From: an uncultured Flavobacteriales bacterium
GTDB lineage: Bacteria; Bacteroidota; Bacteroidia; Flavobacteriales; BACL11
DNA length: 45,741 nucleotides
Direction: 5' to 3'
NCBI GenBank assembly: GCA_905478185.1
Contig: CAJQHO010000005.1
Coordinates: 1 to 45,741 of the forward strand
This document shows positions 1-9,929 of this stretch, piece by piece. A program made the translations under genes and the position numbers. Every line of letters starts with the position of its first letter. Position 1 is the first letter of the stretch. The notes below the pieces were generated by a model. The model did not search any database and was not told the DNA's origin. It worked only from the letters and a program-made list of their open reading frames with translations.

Positions 1-971
1 CTATAGAATGAAATTATCTGAAATGCTTTAACAAATATTAACCCTAGTATGAATCCCCCAAACACAACTCCATATTGTAAAAAAATAGAAAGATACCCAT
101 TATGTGATGTCATTATTTGCCCTTTAAATTTGTTTGGTAAACTTATATCTTTTGGTAGGCCAGAGTATTCATTTAATCCATATCCTGAAAATAAACGGTT
201 ATTAATATTCTCAATTGCAAAAATAGCTTGTTCAATCCTATCGTTAAAAATACTTTGTTCTGCAAACCTATTTAAACTAGTTTCTAGATTAATACTTGAA
301 ACGATAAAGTAGATTGAAAGAGCTACTATTGCATATACAATATTTCTTAAGCTAAAGCCGTACTTTAATCCAATGCAAATTGCAATACCAACTAAAGCAC
401 CTCTTGAGCCTGTTGCCAAAGCAATAACTAATAAAAGAAATAAGAGTATATAATCTCTTAAACTTATATCATTATTTCTTAGCAATAATATTGAAAAAGC
501 AATAACAATAAATGATGCTAACATATTTGAATTCCAGATAATGCCCTCGTACCTCCCAGAGAAAACATTAGGATAAAATAATAAACTTAAAATTACAATA
601 AATAAGACTAAACTAGCAATATGATTTAAAAATTGTGTTTTATAATAATCAAAATGAAAATATATTGAAATAGAGATAATTGTGAACTGCATTACCCTAG
701 CAAGTAAATATTTTATGGCTTCAATATCAGAAGCTGAATGAAACAATATAAAATACAGTAAGTTTAGACTGTTAATAATCAATAGAAATGAAAAAGCTTT
801 ATGAAAAATCACTATCTTTATCTGCTTTGGATTTATTAATAAAAAAATAGTAAATATTCCCATTATAGCTAGGAAAATTTGGTTGCCCAAATCGAATGTG
901 CTCTTTATTGATAAAAGTACTGTATTAAACAGAAATATTACCGCCCCATATTTAATTAGCCACTTTATCAT
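1..971 (-). CDS. O-antigen ligase/polymerase (Wzy/WaaL-like), C-terminus truncated by the left window edge
   Basis: Read by hand on the minus strand from ATG at 971: MIKWLIKYGAVIFLFNTVLLSIKSTFDLGNQIF...LLVIALATGSRGALVG...NNRLFSGYGLNEYSG...SHNGYLSIFLQYGVVFGG...; open to the window edge, multi-TM with WaaL/Wzy-type GSRGA and SHN motifs. ATGA overlap with the 968-2419 gene. Absent from the ORF track because no stop lies inside the window. Confidence 0.8.
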   Translation of the reverse strand, partial: MIKWLIKYGAVIFLFNTVLLSIKSTFDLGNQIFLAIMGIFTIFLLINPKQIKIVIFHKAFSFLLIINSLNLLYFILFHSASDIEAIKYLLARVMQFTIISISIYFHFDYYKTQFLNHIASLVLFIVILSLLFYPNVFSGRYEGIIWNSNMLASFIVIAFSILLLRNNDISLRDYILLFLLLVIALATGSRGALVGIAICIGLKYGFSLRNIVYAIVALSIYFIVSSINLETSLNRFAEQSIFNDRIEQAIFAIENINNRLFSGYGLNEYSGLPKDISLPNKFKGQIMTSHNGYLSIFLQYGVVFGGFILGLIFVKAFQIISFY

Positions 972-2419
972 CTTACCATCTTTACTATTTCCTTGATTTG
1001 TTTAATAAATAATACAAAGAATAACAAATATATCAGAACAGGTGTTAGTATAATTTCTAAAACACTAAAATTATAATTAGTTATGATAGAAAAATAAAGC
1101 AATGGAATTGTTAAAAGGATTAATTTTAATAAATCTGAGCTAAATGGAGATATCTTAATGTTACGTTTTATGTAAATTAGTTGTGAAATATTAATGAATA
1201 ACATAAATCCTATAAATAATGAAACAATTGCAACCAATTCAAATCTCATAACTAAAATTATTGCCAAAATACTTATTAATATTGCCTTTATAGTTTGTAA
1301 TTTAAGTTCCTTTTTTTCTAGTCCTGCCATAATCATAAATGTACCTGAGCTCCCTGCGAATAAAGATATCATTCTGGCAATCATTAAACCGAATAAATAC
1401 GGTTTATATGCTAATAAATCGCCTGACTTATCAAAAAGGATTAATATTTCATCTGCAAAGATCATAATAATTATCATGAAAGGCAAAGTTATCAGATTTA
1501 CAATAAAAGTTGTTTTTTTATATAATTCATCTAGTTCATCTATTTTTTTCTCATCATATAACTTTGAAATTGCTGGTGCGAAAACCTGATTCAAGTTTTT
1601 GATCAAAAACATTGACACCCCCGAAATAGTTAGAAGTATACTATAAACCCCAAGTTTAAATGGAGGAAGAGCAATGCTTAATACAATTCTTAATGACTGA
1701 GCAGAGAAGAAGTGAACAATAGCGTTAGCATACATTTTTTTACCGTAAGAAATCATTTTATTATCCCAAATAAAATTTGAAGGTATTGGAATGTTCATTA
1801 ATTTATATTCGTCTTTATTAAATCTTTTGAACAAGAGCAATAATGACAATGAAGTTGTAAAAAGCTCGATTCCAATAAAATACAATATATTATTAGTGTA
1901 TTGAAAAATTACAAAAGCTAATACTGCACGAATTGGAACAGTAATCACAGTACTGTAAATTATTATTTCCTTTATCTTTAAAACTGATCTATATAATGCA
2001 GTAATTATTCCAGTAAATATTGAAATTGGAGTGTGTAAAGCAACTAGAAAAAGTATAAATGAAAATCCATCAATATTAGTGTATAAGAATTCATCTAAAA
2101 GAGGTGAGACGAAATAAAGTGTAATAATTAGAAGGAGACTTAATACAACTGAAAGCTTAAGAATTTTTGATAGAAATTGAAGCGCATATTCTTTATTGAC
2201 TTTCCATAAATCAGGAAAGAATTTTACAATTACTACAGGAATTCCAAAAGTCAGAAAGACATCCATAAATGTTGAAAAGGTATGTGCTGAAACATATTTT
2301 CCCCAATTAGAAATACCAACAATATCAATTACATAAATCTTAACAAAAAAACCAATAGCAAAAGCAAATATTGAACCCAATATTCCCCAATTAGCTTGTC
2401 TAATAATTAGTTTTAACAT
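968..2419 (-). CDS. Polysaccharide flippase (Wzx/MATE-like oligosaccharide flippase)
   Basis: 483 aa, about 12-14 hydrophobic segments, N-terminal RQANWGILGSIFAFAIGFFVKIYV, located in a capsule operon. Confidence 0.8.
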   Translation of the reverse strand: MLKLIIRQANWGILGSIFAFAIGFFVKIYVIDIVGISNWGKYVSAHTFSTFMDVFLTFGIPVVIVKFFPDLWKVNKEYALQFLSKILKLSVVLSLLLIITLYFVSPLLDEFLYTNIDGFSFILFLVALHTPISIFTGIITALYRSVLKIKEIIIYSTVITVPIRAVLAFVIFQYTNNILYFIGIELFTTSLSLLLLFKRFNKDEYKLMNIPIPSNFIWDNKMISYGKKMYANAIVHFFSAQSLRIVLSIALPPFKLGVYSILLTISGVSMFLIKNLNQVFAPAISKLYDEKKIDELDELYKKTTFIVNLITLPFMIIIMIFADEILILFDKSGDLLAYKPYLFGLMIARMISLFAGSSGTFMIMAGLEKKELKLQTIKAILISILAIILVMRFELVAIVSLFIGFMLFINISQLIYIKRNIKISPFSSDLLKLILLTIPLLYFSIITNYNFSVLEIILTPVLIYLLFFVLFIKQIKEIVKMVR

Positions 2420-3088
2420 TTAGAATTCATAATTAAATATTCTTAAATCATCTTCATAAACCCTATTAACAACTTCAATCATTTCTTGGGAATAGACTTC
2501 CTTATAACTCCTTCTTTTATTCTTATTAAGATGTTCTAAGTTAATTTCCTTTCCAAGTTTTTCTGATAAATGATTAACATCAGTTATTAAATTCTCAAAT
2601 CTACCTACAAAGCTAACCAACACCTCACCTTTCTTATTACAAATAAAATACGATTGAGGCAATAGATGAGTAACTTGAAAAATAGTTTTTTTATTTAATC
2701 CGTTTAATACAAAATCTTCAAAATCAGTATATTTAGCAAGATGCTTTTGAAATGAAGTTTCATCAAGTTTATTTATTCCTCCTTTCTGAAGGAAATTATA
2801 AGTAGAATACAACCTGTCAAAAGGATTTCTAACAAAGGAAAAGCTGAAATATTGATTTTTTGTAATACCTAATATCAAATTATTAAATTCATAGGTTCTA
2901 TGACTTTCTAAAGAAACTTTACCATAAATAGCTTTTAATAGCGAAATGCCAGCTGTTTTAGGAATATGTATAAAAACAGTTTTAGTTTGGTGAAATGCAT
3001 GTAGCAAACTGCCCTCCTTACCTACTTTATATTTTTGCGCATTAGCATATTTTAAATTACGGTAATTTCTCAATATATATCTAATCAT
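2420..3088 (-). CDS. Sulfotransferase family 2 (carbohydrate sulfotransferase-like)
   Basis: KTVFIHIPKTAGISLLKAIYGK (5'-PSB-like) and FSFVRNPFDRLYSTYNFL (3'-PB-like) motifs. Confidence 0.8.
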   Translation of the reverse strand: MIRYILRNYRNLKYANAQKYKVGKEGSLLHAFHQTKTVFIHIPKTAGISLLKAIYGKVSLESHRTYEFNNLILGITKNQYFSFSFVRNPFDRLYSTYNFLQKGGINKLDETSFQKHLAKYTDFEDFVLNGLNKKTIFQVTHLLPQSYFICNKKGEVLVSFVGRFENLITDVNHLSEKLGKEINLEHLNKNKRRSYKEVYSQEMIEVVNRVYEDDLRIFNYEF

Positions 3089-4214
3089 CAGCTCTGAATA
3101 TTTTATTAAGAAGTAAGTTAGAAATTGTATTTTCCAATGAAAATTCTTCTACAGTAGTTAATTTAAAATCATTATTAATGAAAAACTTTATCTTCTCTGC
3201 TAACTCATTAGGATTTTTTTCTGAAACTAACATCCTTTCAGAATCAGGGGCAAGCTCAGCTATGCCTTGATTTTTAACGGCAATAAAAGGAGTGTTTGTA
3301 GCCCAACTTTCTAAATACACACACCCAAGCGCTTCATAATAGGAAGGCAATACAAATAAATCAATTTCGTTAAAAAACTGATTTAGTTTTTCATGTTCTA
3401 TCTCTTTTTCAAAGACAATATTTTTAGAAAGATTATTATTTTTCACAAACTCCAAACAAGTATTTAAAGTAGGGCCTGACCCAATTAATCTGAGTTTAAT
3501 TTTTTTACCTTCTTCAACTATTTTTTTAACTGACTTTATTAAAGTTATATGATCTTTTATCTCCCAAAAGTTCGCAACACATCCAATTGTGAATATTTTA
3601 TTACAATCTTTTTCTAAAGAGAAAAATTTAGAAGTATCTACCCCATTATACAGAACTAGTTCATTTTTTGGGTTATAACCCTGAAAATCATTCAATTTAT
3701 CTAAAACTAATTGTGAGACACCAATATTTAAATCTGTTTTATTTAAATGATTTAGACTATTTTTAATAAGGAAATTCTTTTGTATTTTTTTAGCAAAACT
3801 ACTTCTTCCATTTAACAATTGTAAAACATCTAATCCATGATGTTGAACAATCCTTTTGCAAATCAAATCATCCACAAGATAAGAAGCTGGATAAGTTACA
3901 TGAGAATGAGAATATTTTACATTTTCAATTCCTTTTTTAATTAAGAAATTTAAGAACCTCTTTCTATTTATTTTATTAAACAGCCCAGGGAAAATAAAGA
4001 ATGGAAAATCAATTGTTTTAAAAATACTTACCTTAAAACTATTAAATTCATAATCTTTTTCTGAAGAAAATAAAGATACAGTTTTAACAATTTCAATATG
4101 AAATTCAGATTGTTTGCGAATCTCATTAATTTGGTCATAAACATAACTTCCAAAAAAAGAATCTGCTGAAGGAAAGAATGGAGTAATCACCAAATATGTT
4201 TCTTTATTATTCAA
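3081..4214 (-). CDS. Glycosyltransferase family 4
   Basis: GT-B layout; NGVDTSKFF..., LIGSGPTLNTC, DLFVLPSYYEALGCVYLESWATNTPFIA. Confidence 0.85.
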   Translation of the reverse strand: MNNKETYLVITPFFPSADSFFGSYVYDQINEIRKQSEFHIEIVKTVSLFSSEKDYEFNSFKVSIFKTIDFPFFIFPGLFNKINRKRFLNFLIKKGIENVKYSHSHVTYPASYLVDDLICKRIVQHHGLDVLQLLNGRSSFAKKIQKNFLIKNSLNHLNKTDLNIGVSQLVLDKLNDFQGYNPKNELVLYNGVDTSKFFSLEKDCNKIFTIGCVANFWEIKDHITLIKSVKKIVEEGKKIKLRLIGSGPTLNTCLEFVKNNNLSKNIVFEKEIEHEKLNQFFNEIDLFVLPSYYEALGCVYLESWATNTPFIAVKNQGIAELAPDSERMLVSEKNPNELAEKIKFFINNDFKLTTVEEFSLENTISNLLLNKIFRADD

Positions 4215-5031
4215 CTAAATTTGGGTATAAATTTTTAAACTCTGGAAATTTCTGCAAAACCAGATCAATAGTTTCTTTTTTAAGTTTACTGTTAAATTGC
4301 CCTTCCTCTCCACTTCTAGTAAATTCACCTTTAAAACTTCCATCTTTTGGGCCATCTCCATAGGGTTGAGATTGCATCTTTCCCATGTTTTTTACTTTAT
4401 TAAATGATGAGAATTCCACTGATTTTTTAATAAGAACTTCATCCAAATCCCAATTTAAAAACTGAACTAATTTTGTTAATTCTTGTCTTGTATCATTTTT
4501 CATATCAGAATAATTCATAACAATAACCGCCTTCTTTACTGAAATTCTGAAATACTTTATCCAGAAATTAATTTTATAAGAAACATAAAAATCAATATCC
4601 ATCAGCTTTTCTCTTAAATTTTTCGGATCATCAGAGAATGGAATATCTCTGTTTTTATAGAAATAATAAGCTGAAATTAATGTGTCTAAAGGATTTCTGT
4701 GAATAAAAATTTTTTTATTAAATAATGTATAAGGTCTATTGTAAATCTTATGAGTCCTGTAAAAAAGAGGAAAACCATTTTCGGGTAAAAAAACAGAACC
4801 TCTGTCCATTACATTATTTTGCAATGAATTCAACTTATCAAATGTTATTGTTTCTTTATTAGAAGGATTTAATAACAAATATTGATAGTTATAAATAAGA
4901 AACCTTAACCATGTATTTCCACTTTTTGGGTAACCAAATAAAAGAATAGAATCTTCTTTGTCTTTTAGAAAAAGATTTAGTTTATTATACGTTTTAAACC
5001 AATAATATTTATCTTTTAAATATTCTATCAT
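4207..5031 (-). CDS. Sulfotransferase domain protein (family 1)
   Basis: LLFGYPKSGNTWLRFLIYNYQ (PKSGTTW-type PAPS loop), IFIHRNPLDTLISAYYFYK, GSFKGEFTRSG. Confidence 0.85.
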   Translation of the reverse strand: MIEYLKDKYYWFKTYNKLNLFLKDKEDSILLFGYPKSGNTWLRFLIYNYQYLLLNPSNKETITFDKLNSLQNNVMDRGSVFLPENGFPLFYRTHKIYNRPYTLFNKKIFIHRNPLDTLISAYYFYKNRDIPFSDDPKNLREKLMDIDFYVSYKINFWIKYFRISVKKAVIVMNYSDMKNDTRQELTKLVQFLNWDLDEVLIKKSVEFSSFNKVKNMGKMQSQPYGDGPKDGSFKGEFTRSGEEGQFNSKLKKETIDLVLQKFPEFKNLYPNLVE

Positions 5032-6062
5032 TTTAAATTATCAATTACTTTTTCCCAGGATTTTATAATTATTTTCCAATCAAATTTTTCAGCAAGTTCT
5101 AAAACATTTTCTGAATTTCTAATCAATAACTCAGGATTTTCAATCAGATTATCAATAGTGTTTTTTACTTCCTCAAAATTTGAAACAACAAAACCAGTTT
5201 CTGTATGGTCTATCCAACCATCTGCACCATAATCATCATACAATATTGATGGAATAGATGAAGAAGCGGTTTCTAAAACTACTTTTGGAAAGCCTTCTGA
5301 TCTGGATGGCAAGAAGTGTAAATCCATATTTGCAAGTTTTTTTGATAACTCAAAATGGTTTAATTTTCCATGGAAAGTAACATTTTTAGAGGATTTTTTT
5401 ATTAAATATTCTTTTATTGGACCATCACCAATAATATGGAAATTTAAGTCAGGATATAAACTAGCGAGACTTATAAAATTATCCAAGTTTTTTGTTTTTA
5501 GAAGACTTCCAATAAATACAATATTATTCAGTTTCTTCTTTGTTTTTCTAAAAGAAAATAGATTAGATTCAACTCCAAGAAACAATGGATGTTGTTCTAG
5601 CTTAATTTCGCAATCTGCTTTCTTTATAATCTCTGAAGTAATTCCAAAAGAATGTGAAATTAAAGAAAAATGGTTCTTCATGTTTTTAAAAGATCCAAAA
5701 CTGTCAATCATGTTTCTTCTACTTGTATCGCACATATTACCTTCAATAGTAGTAAATGTTTTTTTATCTAGTAGATTAGCCAATTTTAATGCAAGTTTAG
5801 GTGTAGATTGATGTTTTGGAAAATAACAAACATCAGCCCACAGCACACCTTTAATAAATGCAAATAAGTTTGAGATTTTATGTCCTAAAGGTGAGACTTT
5901 AATAAAACTCACATCATCTAAATTTTCAATGTTTTTATCTCCTAAAACAAGTGATTTTACCGAGTACTTATTTTTATCCAGATGAAATGCAATAGATTTA
6001 CAATTAATGTTTTGTGCATTAATTACATTTATATAAGCTCCTAGAAATATCTTTTTTCTCAT
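5028..6062 (-). CDS. Glycosyltransferase family 4
   Basis: NNIVFIGSLLKTKNLDNFI, FHIIGDGPIKEYL, DLHFLPSRSEGFPKVVLETASSSIPSI. Confidence 0.85.
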   Translation of the reverse strand: MRKKIFLGAYINVINAQNINCKSIAFHLDKNKYSVKSLVLGDKNIENLDDVSFIKVSPLGHKISNLFAFIKGVLWADVCYFPKHQSTPKLALKLANLLDKKTFTTIEGNMCDTSRRNMIDSFGSFKNMKNHFSLISHSFGITSEIIKKADCEIKLEQHPLFLGVESNLFSFRKTKKKLNNIVFIGSLLKTKNLDNFISLASLYPDLNFHIIGDGPIKEYLIKKSSKNVTFHGKLNHFELSKKLANMDLHFLPSRSEGFPKVVLETASSSIPSILYDDYGADGWIDHTETGFVVSNFEEVKNTIDNLIENPELLIRNSENVLELAEKFDWKIIIKSWEKVIDNLK

Positions 6063-7141
6063 TTTAATAATGATATAAATTTATCTTCATCATAATCAGA
6101 ATAGTATTCTTTTCTCCATGAAATGACTGCATCAGAGTACTTACTATAATCCTTTATTATATCAATCATTTCAACATTAAAAGGATACGTGAAATCAGTT
6201 TCAAACATATTAAATTCTTCCTTTAGTGAATTAAGAAAAATTGTTGGAATACCAAATTCTGCACACTCAAAAGTAGTTGTAGAATATTCAGTAATATGAA
6301 TAGAACAAAGTGCAAAACACTCCATTAAACTTTCTGGAGCTTTATTTGTTTTCTTTTCTAATTCACTAATATCAATGCAGTTATTAAACCTAGGATGATT
6401 TCTTATATAGAAATCCAGATCTTCATTAGAATCAACTATTTTAATAATTTCATCTAACATTTTTTGATTTTGTTCTTCAGTATGATCTTCTGTGATTTGT
6501 ACCGTAATTAAAACCATTCTATTTGGGTTAAAATGTCGAAAATCTTTTGATTTTTCAACCCCTATTACATCAGAATTTTTCTTATAATAATTTGTATTAT
6601 CTGATAAATCTAGAATTTCTTTAAATCCATTACCAAAGAGTAATAACTGAACATTAGTATCCGAAATATTCGAACTTGCCTTACCATCTGAAATATAACT
6701 TTCCTTATCCGAATAGATGATTCCGTGCTGTAAATCAAATATTTTTGCTTCTTCATTTAACCCTCTGAAAAATTCAATAAGAGATTGAGAAAGAACAATT
6801 ACATTCTTAAATTTTAGGTTTCTGAGGAAAATAAATGATAAGATATTTGCAGAAGACTTATCTCTAAAACCAAATTTCCTAAGTAGAATAATTAAATAAA
6901 AAGGAAAGTCGAAAGGAATACTGTTTTTATGTTTTTTCTTATCAGATTTTCTGTCTGGTTCTTCAAAAACTAAATAGGTAATATTATGTTTTTTGCAACT
7001 TTCAAATAGTTTTTTTAAAAATAAATTCTGATTGTCTTCTCCTCTATTAAAGTGTTTTGGATAATAGAAAACAACATCTATTGCTTGGTTCTTGAAAAAG
7101 AGTTTAATAAAGTAGGAAAATGAAATAAATAAACTTATCAT
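6059..7141 (-). CDS. Putative capsule polysaccharide biosynthesis protein (GT-B-like, family uncertain)
   Basis: Operonic context; C-terminal SIHITEYSTTTFECAEFGIPTIFLN resembles the donor-site motif of capsule/CDP-glycerol-type transferases. Confidence 0.5.
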   Translation of the reverse strand: MISLFISFSYFIKLFFKNQAIDVVFYYPKHFNRGEDNQNLFLKKLFESCKKHNITYLVFEEPDRKSDKKKHKNSIPFDFPFYLIILLRKFGFRDKSSANILSFIFLRNLKFKNVIVLSQSLIEFFRGLNEEAKIFDLQHGIIYSDKESYISDGKASSNISDTNVQLLLFGNGFKEILDLSDNTNYYKKNSDVIGVEKSKDFRHFNPNRMVLITVQITEDHTEEQNQKMLDEIIKIVDSNEDLDFYIRNHPRFNNCIDISELEKKTNKAPESLMECFALCSIHITEYSTTTFECAEFGIPTIFLNSLKEEFNMFETDFTYPFNVEMIDIIKDYSKYSDAVISWRKEYYSDYDEDKFISLLK

Positions 7142-7911
7142 ATCTTATAATTATAATAACTATTTAACAACTTCATTTCCTTATTACAAAACAAAATATC
7201 ATCTTCTGAAAGTTCGTTTATAAAACCTCCAATTTTTGCATTTCGTACCTTTAACTTATCTCTATCTTTTCCAAAATCCTTAAAACCTTCTAGCTTGTTT
7301 TCTTTTTCATTCTTTCTCATCTTATTTGCAGAAGATTCAGAATAAATTTTCTCAATTTTGTCTTTTGAAATATCAATATTAAAAAACTGATTAATTTCTG
7401 ACAAAGTATCCACTCCCTCATTTAGTAAATCCTCATATTTAATCAATAAAAAATCTTTAGGAATCTCTTTTTGAGAAAACCAGAGATTATAATAATGTAT
7501 AATCCGATTAAAACCTAAGATATCATCTTTAACAAAGTCCGAAATTGATTTAAATACAAAAGGATTTCTCGATCTTTTTGTTACCTGATGGAAATGTGAA
7601 ACAACAACATCTCTAGGATCTCTTACCAAAAATAAAACCTTTCCTCTTCTGTATCTTTTCCTAGATGTAAACTTAAAAACATCAAGAGGGTTGTTTCTTG
7701 TTCCGTTTTCAATAATTATTTCAGAATTATCATGTTCGTTAAATATAAAATTTTCATTGTTCTTTAGTGGATGATTACTTTGCTTAACCATTTGTTTTAT
7801 CATGTAATTAAGCCAAGTACGACCAGTTTTAGGAAAAGAAACTAAAAAATACTGGTTTTTGGGATAATAATACGAAAGTATAAAATCCTTTATATCCCTC
7901 CAAAATTTCAT
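7138..7911 (-). CDS. Sulfotransferase domain protein (family 1)
   Basis: YFLVSFPKTGRTWLNYMIKQM and VLFLVRDPRDVVVSHFHQVTKRS; GGFINELSEDDI near the C-terminus. Confidence 0.85.
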   Translation of the reverse strand: MKFWRDIKDFILSYYYPKNQYFLVSFPKTGRTWLNYMIKQMVKQSNHPLKNNENFIFNEHDNSEIIIENGTRNNPLDVFKFTSRKRYRRGKVLFLVRDPRDVVVSHFHQVTKRSRNPFVFKSISDFVKDDILGFNRIIHYYNLWFSQKEIPKDFLLIKYEDLLNEGVDTLSEINQFFNIDISKDKIEKIYSESSANKMRKNEKENKLEGFKDFGKDRDKLKVRNAKIGGFINELSEDDILFCNKEMKLLNSYYNYKI

Positions 7912-7912
7912 T

Positions 7913-9052
7913 TTATGAAAGTATTAATTCCACAAACTCTCTAACAACACCATCACCTCCATTCTTTTGTAGTTGAATGATATTTGGAATAGATTTAATT
8001 TTAGAAACTGCATTCATAGGGCAAGCAGAAACCCCTGAATTTGAAAGGAGTTCAAAACAATTCACATCATCACCAATATATGCAATTTCATCAAGGGACA
8101 CATTTTCATTTTCACACAAATTCTTAACAATTTGTAATTTATCCTTTGCACCATGAAAATCAAAATCCAAACCAAGTTTCTTAGCTCTTCTTCTATTTAA
8201 CTCTCTATCTTCTGTTGTAAGTATTCCTACTTTAATACCTGTTTTTTGTAATAGCTGAAACCCCATGCCATCATATGTACAGAACTTTTTAAACTCATCT
8301 TCATTCTCTGTATAGTACATTCCCGCATCTGTCAATACTCCATCTACATCAGATAAGAAGATTTTAATCTTTGAAAAGTCTGGCGTTTTATCTTTCAAAA
8401 TAAACTTTTTCATTAATGATTCAGCAACAATCCAATCTTCTGGCTCATCAATTTCAGTATAAGTAAATTCTGGCATTTTATAAGTAGCAATATCTCCTGA
8501 AATTCTGTTTTTTGTCTTTTTAATATCTGAAACTGAAGAAATATAAAAAGCTCCATTTTCAATTAAAGTACCTTCAAAATCTTGTCTTCTTGGTCTGTTG
8601 TAAATATCATAATTTAGGGATTTTCCATCTCTCCAAGAAAATCTTTTTGACTCAGAACAACTCAGAACAGCATCATGTTTTTCAAATAATTCTAAACCTT
8701 CATTAAAATGATTCTTCTGAGTAAATGGAGAAGTAGCTTGCACCAACATAAAAGTGTCAGTGTCTGATAGACTTATACTATTTATATATTCTAACATTAC
8801 AGATTCAGTAGAAGAAATATCTTGAGAGTTCTCATTGCACCTATCATAAACACTTACTTTTGAAAAGTTAAATGAGTTTACAATATTCTTAATTTTTTCA
8901 GAATCTGTTGCAACAACAATATTGTCTGCATTTGAGTTTTGTAATTCTTGTAAATTCCAGAATATGAGAGGCTTACCACAGAAAGACTTTATGTTTTTTT
9001 CTGGAATAGATTTACTACCTCCTCTTGCAGGAATAAATGCAATTACACTCAT
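7913..9052 (-). CDS. neuA: Acylneuraminate (nonulosonate) cytidylyltransferase fused to a KdsC-like HAD phosphatase
   Basis: N-terminal MSVIAFIPARGGSKSIPEKNIKSFCGKPLI (CMP-sialate synthetase signature); C-terminal KIFLSDVDGVLTDAGMYY...KVGILTTED...AYIGDDVNCFELL (KdsC-type HAD). Confidence 0.85.
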   Translation of the reverse strand: MSVIAFIPARGGSKSIPEKNIKSFCGKPLIFWNLQELQNSNADNIVVATDSEKIKNIVNSFNFSKVSVYDRCNENSQDISSTESVMLEYINSISLSDTDTFMLVQATSPFTQKNHFNEGLELFEKHDAVLSCSESKRFSWRDGKSLNYDIYNRPRRQDFEGTLIENGAFYISSVSDIKKTKNRISGDIATYKMPEFTYTEIDEPEDWIVAESLMKKFILKDKTPDFSKIKIFLSDVDGVLTDAGMYYTENEDEFKKFCTYDGMGFQLLQKTGIKVGILTTEDRELNRRRAKKLGLDFDFHGAKDKLQIVKNLCENENVSLDEIAYIGDDVNCFELLSNSGVSACPMNAVSKIKSIPNIIQLQKNGGDGVVREFVELILS

Positions 9053-9927
9053 TATTTTTTTCTATATTTTAATTTATCTCTTTGAACTTGTTCAATGCCT
9101 AAAATGTCTGATTGTTTGTAAGTTAGCGCTTTATGTGTAGCTTTTAAATCTCTAGCTAACTTTTTAAGTCCTGTAGGTTCTAAGGATGCTGAATGATCCG
9201 TTCCTTTCCAAGTTCTATCTAAAGTAAAATGTCTTTCAACCCATTCAGCTCCAAGTACATATGCTGTAACATCAATCGCAATTCCTAAATGATGTCCAGA
9301 AAAACCAATTGCTTTAACTCTATCTTCAAACTTCTCTTTAATTCTGACGATTTCCAACAAACAAACATCCTCAAAAGGAACAGGATACCCAGAAGTACAA
9401 GAATAAAGCACTAATCTATTACCTTGATTTTTTTCTTCAAAGAATGAAACGATTTGCTCTTCCTCATCTTTAGTTGTCATTCCAAATGAAATATGAACTT
9501 CTCCTTTATAATTATCTCTTAAAACCTTTAACATATCAAAATGATTGTTACATGCTGAAGGAACTTTTATTAATTCAGGGTTTAAGTTGCTTATCTCTTT
9601 TGCAGAAGTAGTATCCCAAACAGAAGTAGAGTACATAAGTCCTAAACTTTCAGCATATTCTTTCAATTCTTTATGCTGATTTACATCAAATTCCAAAAAT
9701 TCTCTATGAGTTCCATAAGTATCTCCATAGGAATTTATAGGGTTAGGGTGAGGAGCATTATATTGCTCCTCTGTCAATAATTCTATATTATTTCTTTTTT
9801 GAAATTTAGCGACTTCAACTCCACTTGCTGAAGCAACTTTCAATAACTGCTTTGCTATATCCATTTTTCCTTTATGGTTGCAACCTATTTCTGCAATGAT
9901 TTTTGGATTAATATATTTACTTTTCAT
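9052..9927 (-). CDS. neuB: N-acetylneuraminate/nonulosonate synthase (short NeuB form)
   Basis: KIIAEIGCNHKGKMDIAKQLLKVASASGVEVAKFQ, SVWDTTSAKEI, IGFSGHHLGIAI, VERHFTLDRTWKGTDHSASLEP. Confidence 0.85.
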   Translation of the reverse strand: MKSKYINPKIIAEIGCNHKGKMDIAKQLLKVASASGVEVAKFQKRNNIELLTEEQYNAPHPNPINSYGDTYGTHREFLEFDVNQHKELKEYAESLGLMYSTSVWDTTSAKEISNLNPELIKVPSACNNHFDMLKVLRDNYKGEVHISFGMTTKDEEEQIVSFFEEKNQGNRLVLYSCTSGYPVPFEDVCLLEIVRIKEKFEDRVKAIGFSGHHLGIAIDVTAYVLGAEWVERHFTLDRTWKGTDHSASLEPTGLKKLARDLKATHKALTYKQSDILGIEQVQRDKLKYRKK

Positions 9928-9929
9928 TG

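Noticed and set aside
49-312. 87-aa + strand ORF
   Set aside because: Antisense to the clear Wzy/WaaL-like minus-strand gene; no family resemblance.
1194-1589. 131-aa + strand ORF
   Set aside because: Antisense shadow of the flippase gene; low-complexity N/I/S-rich translation.
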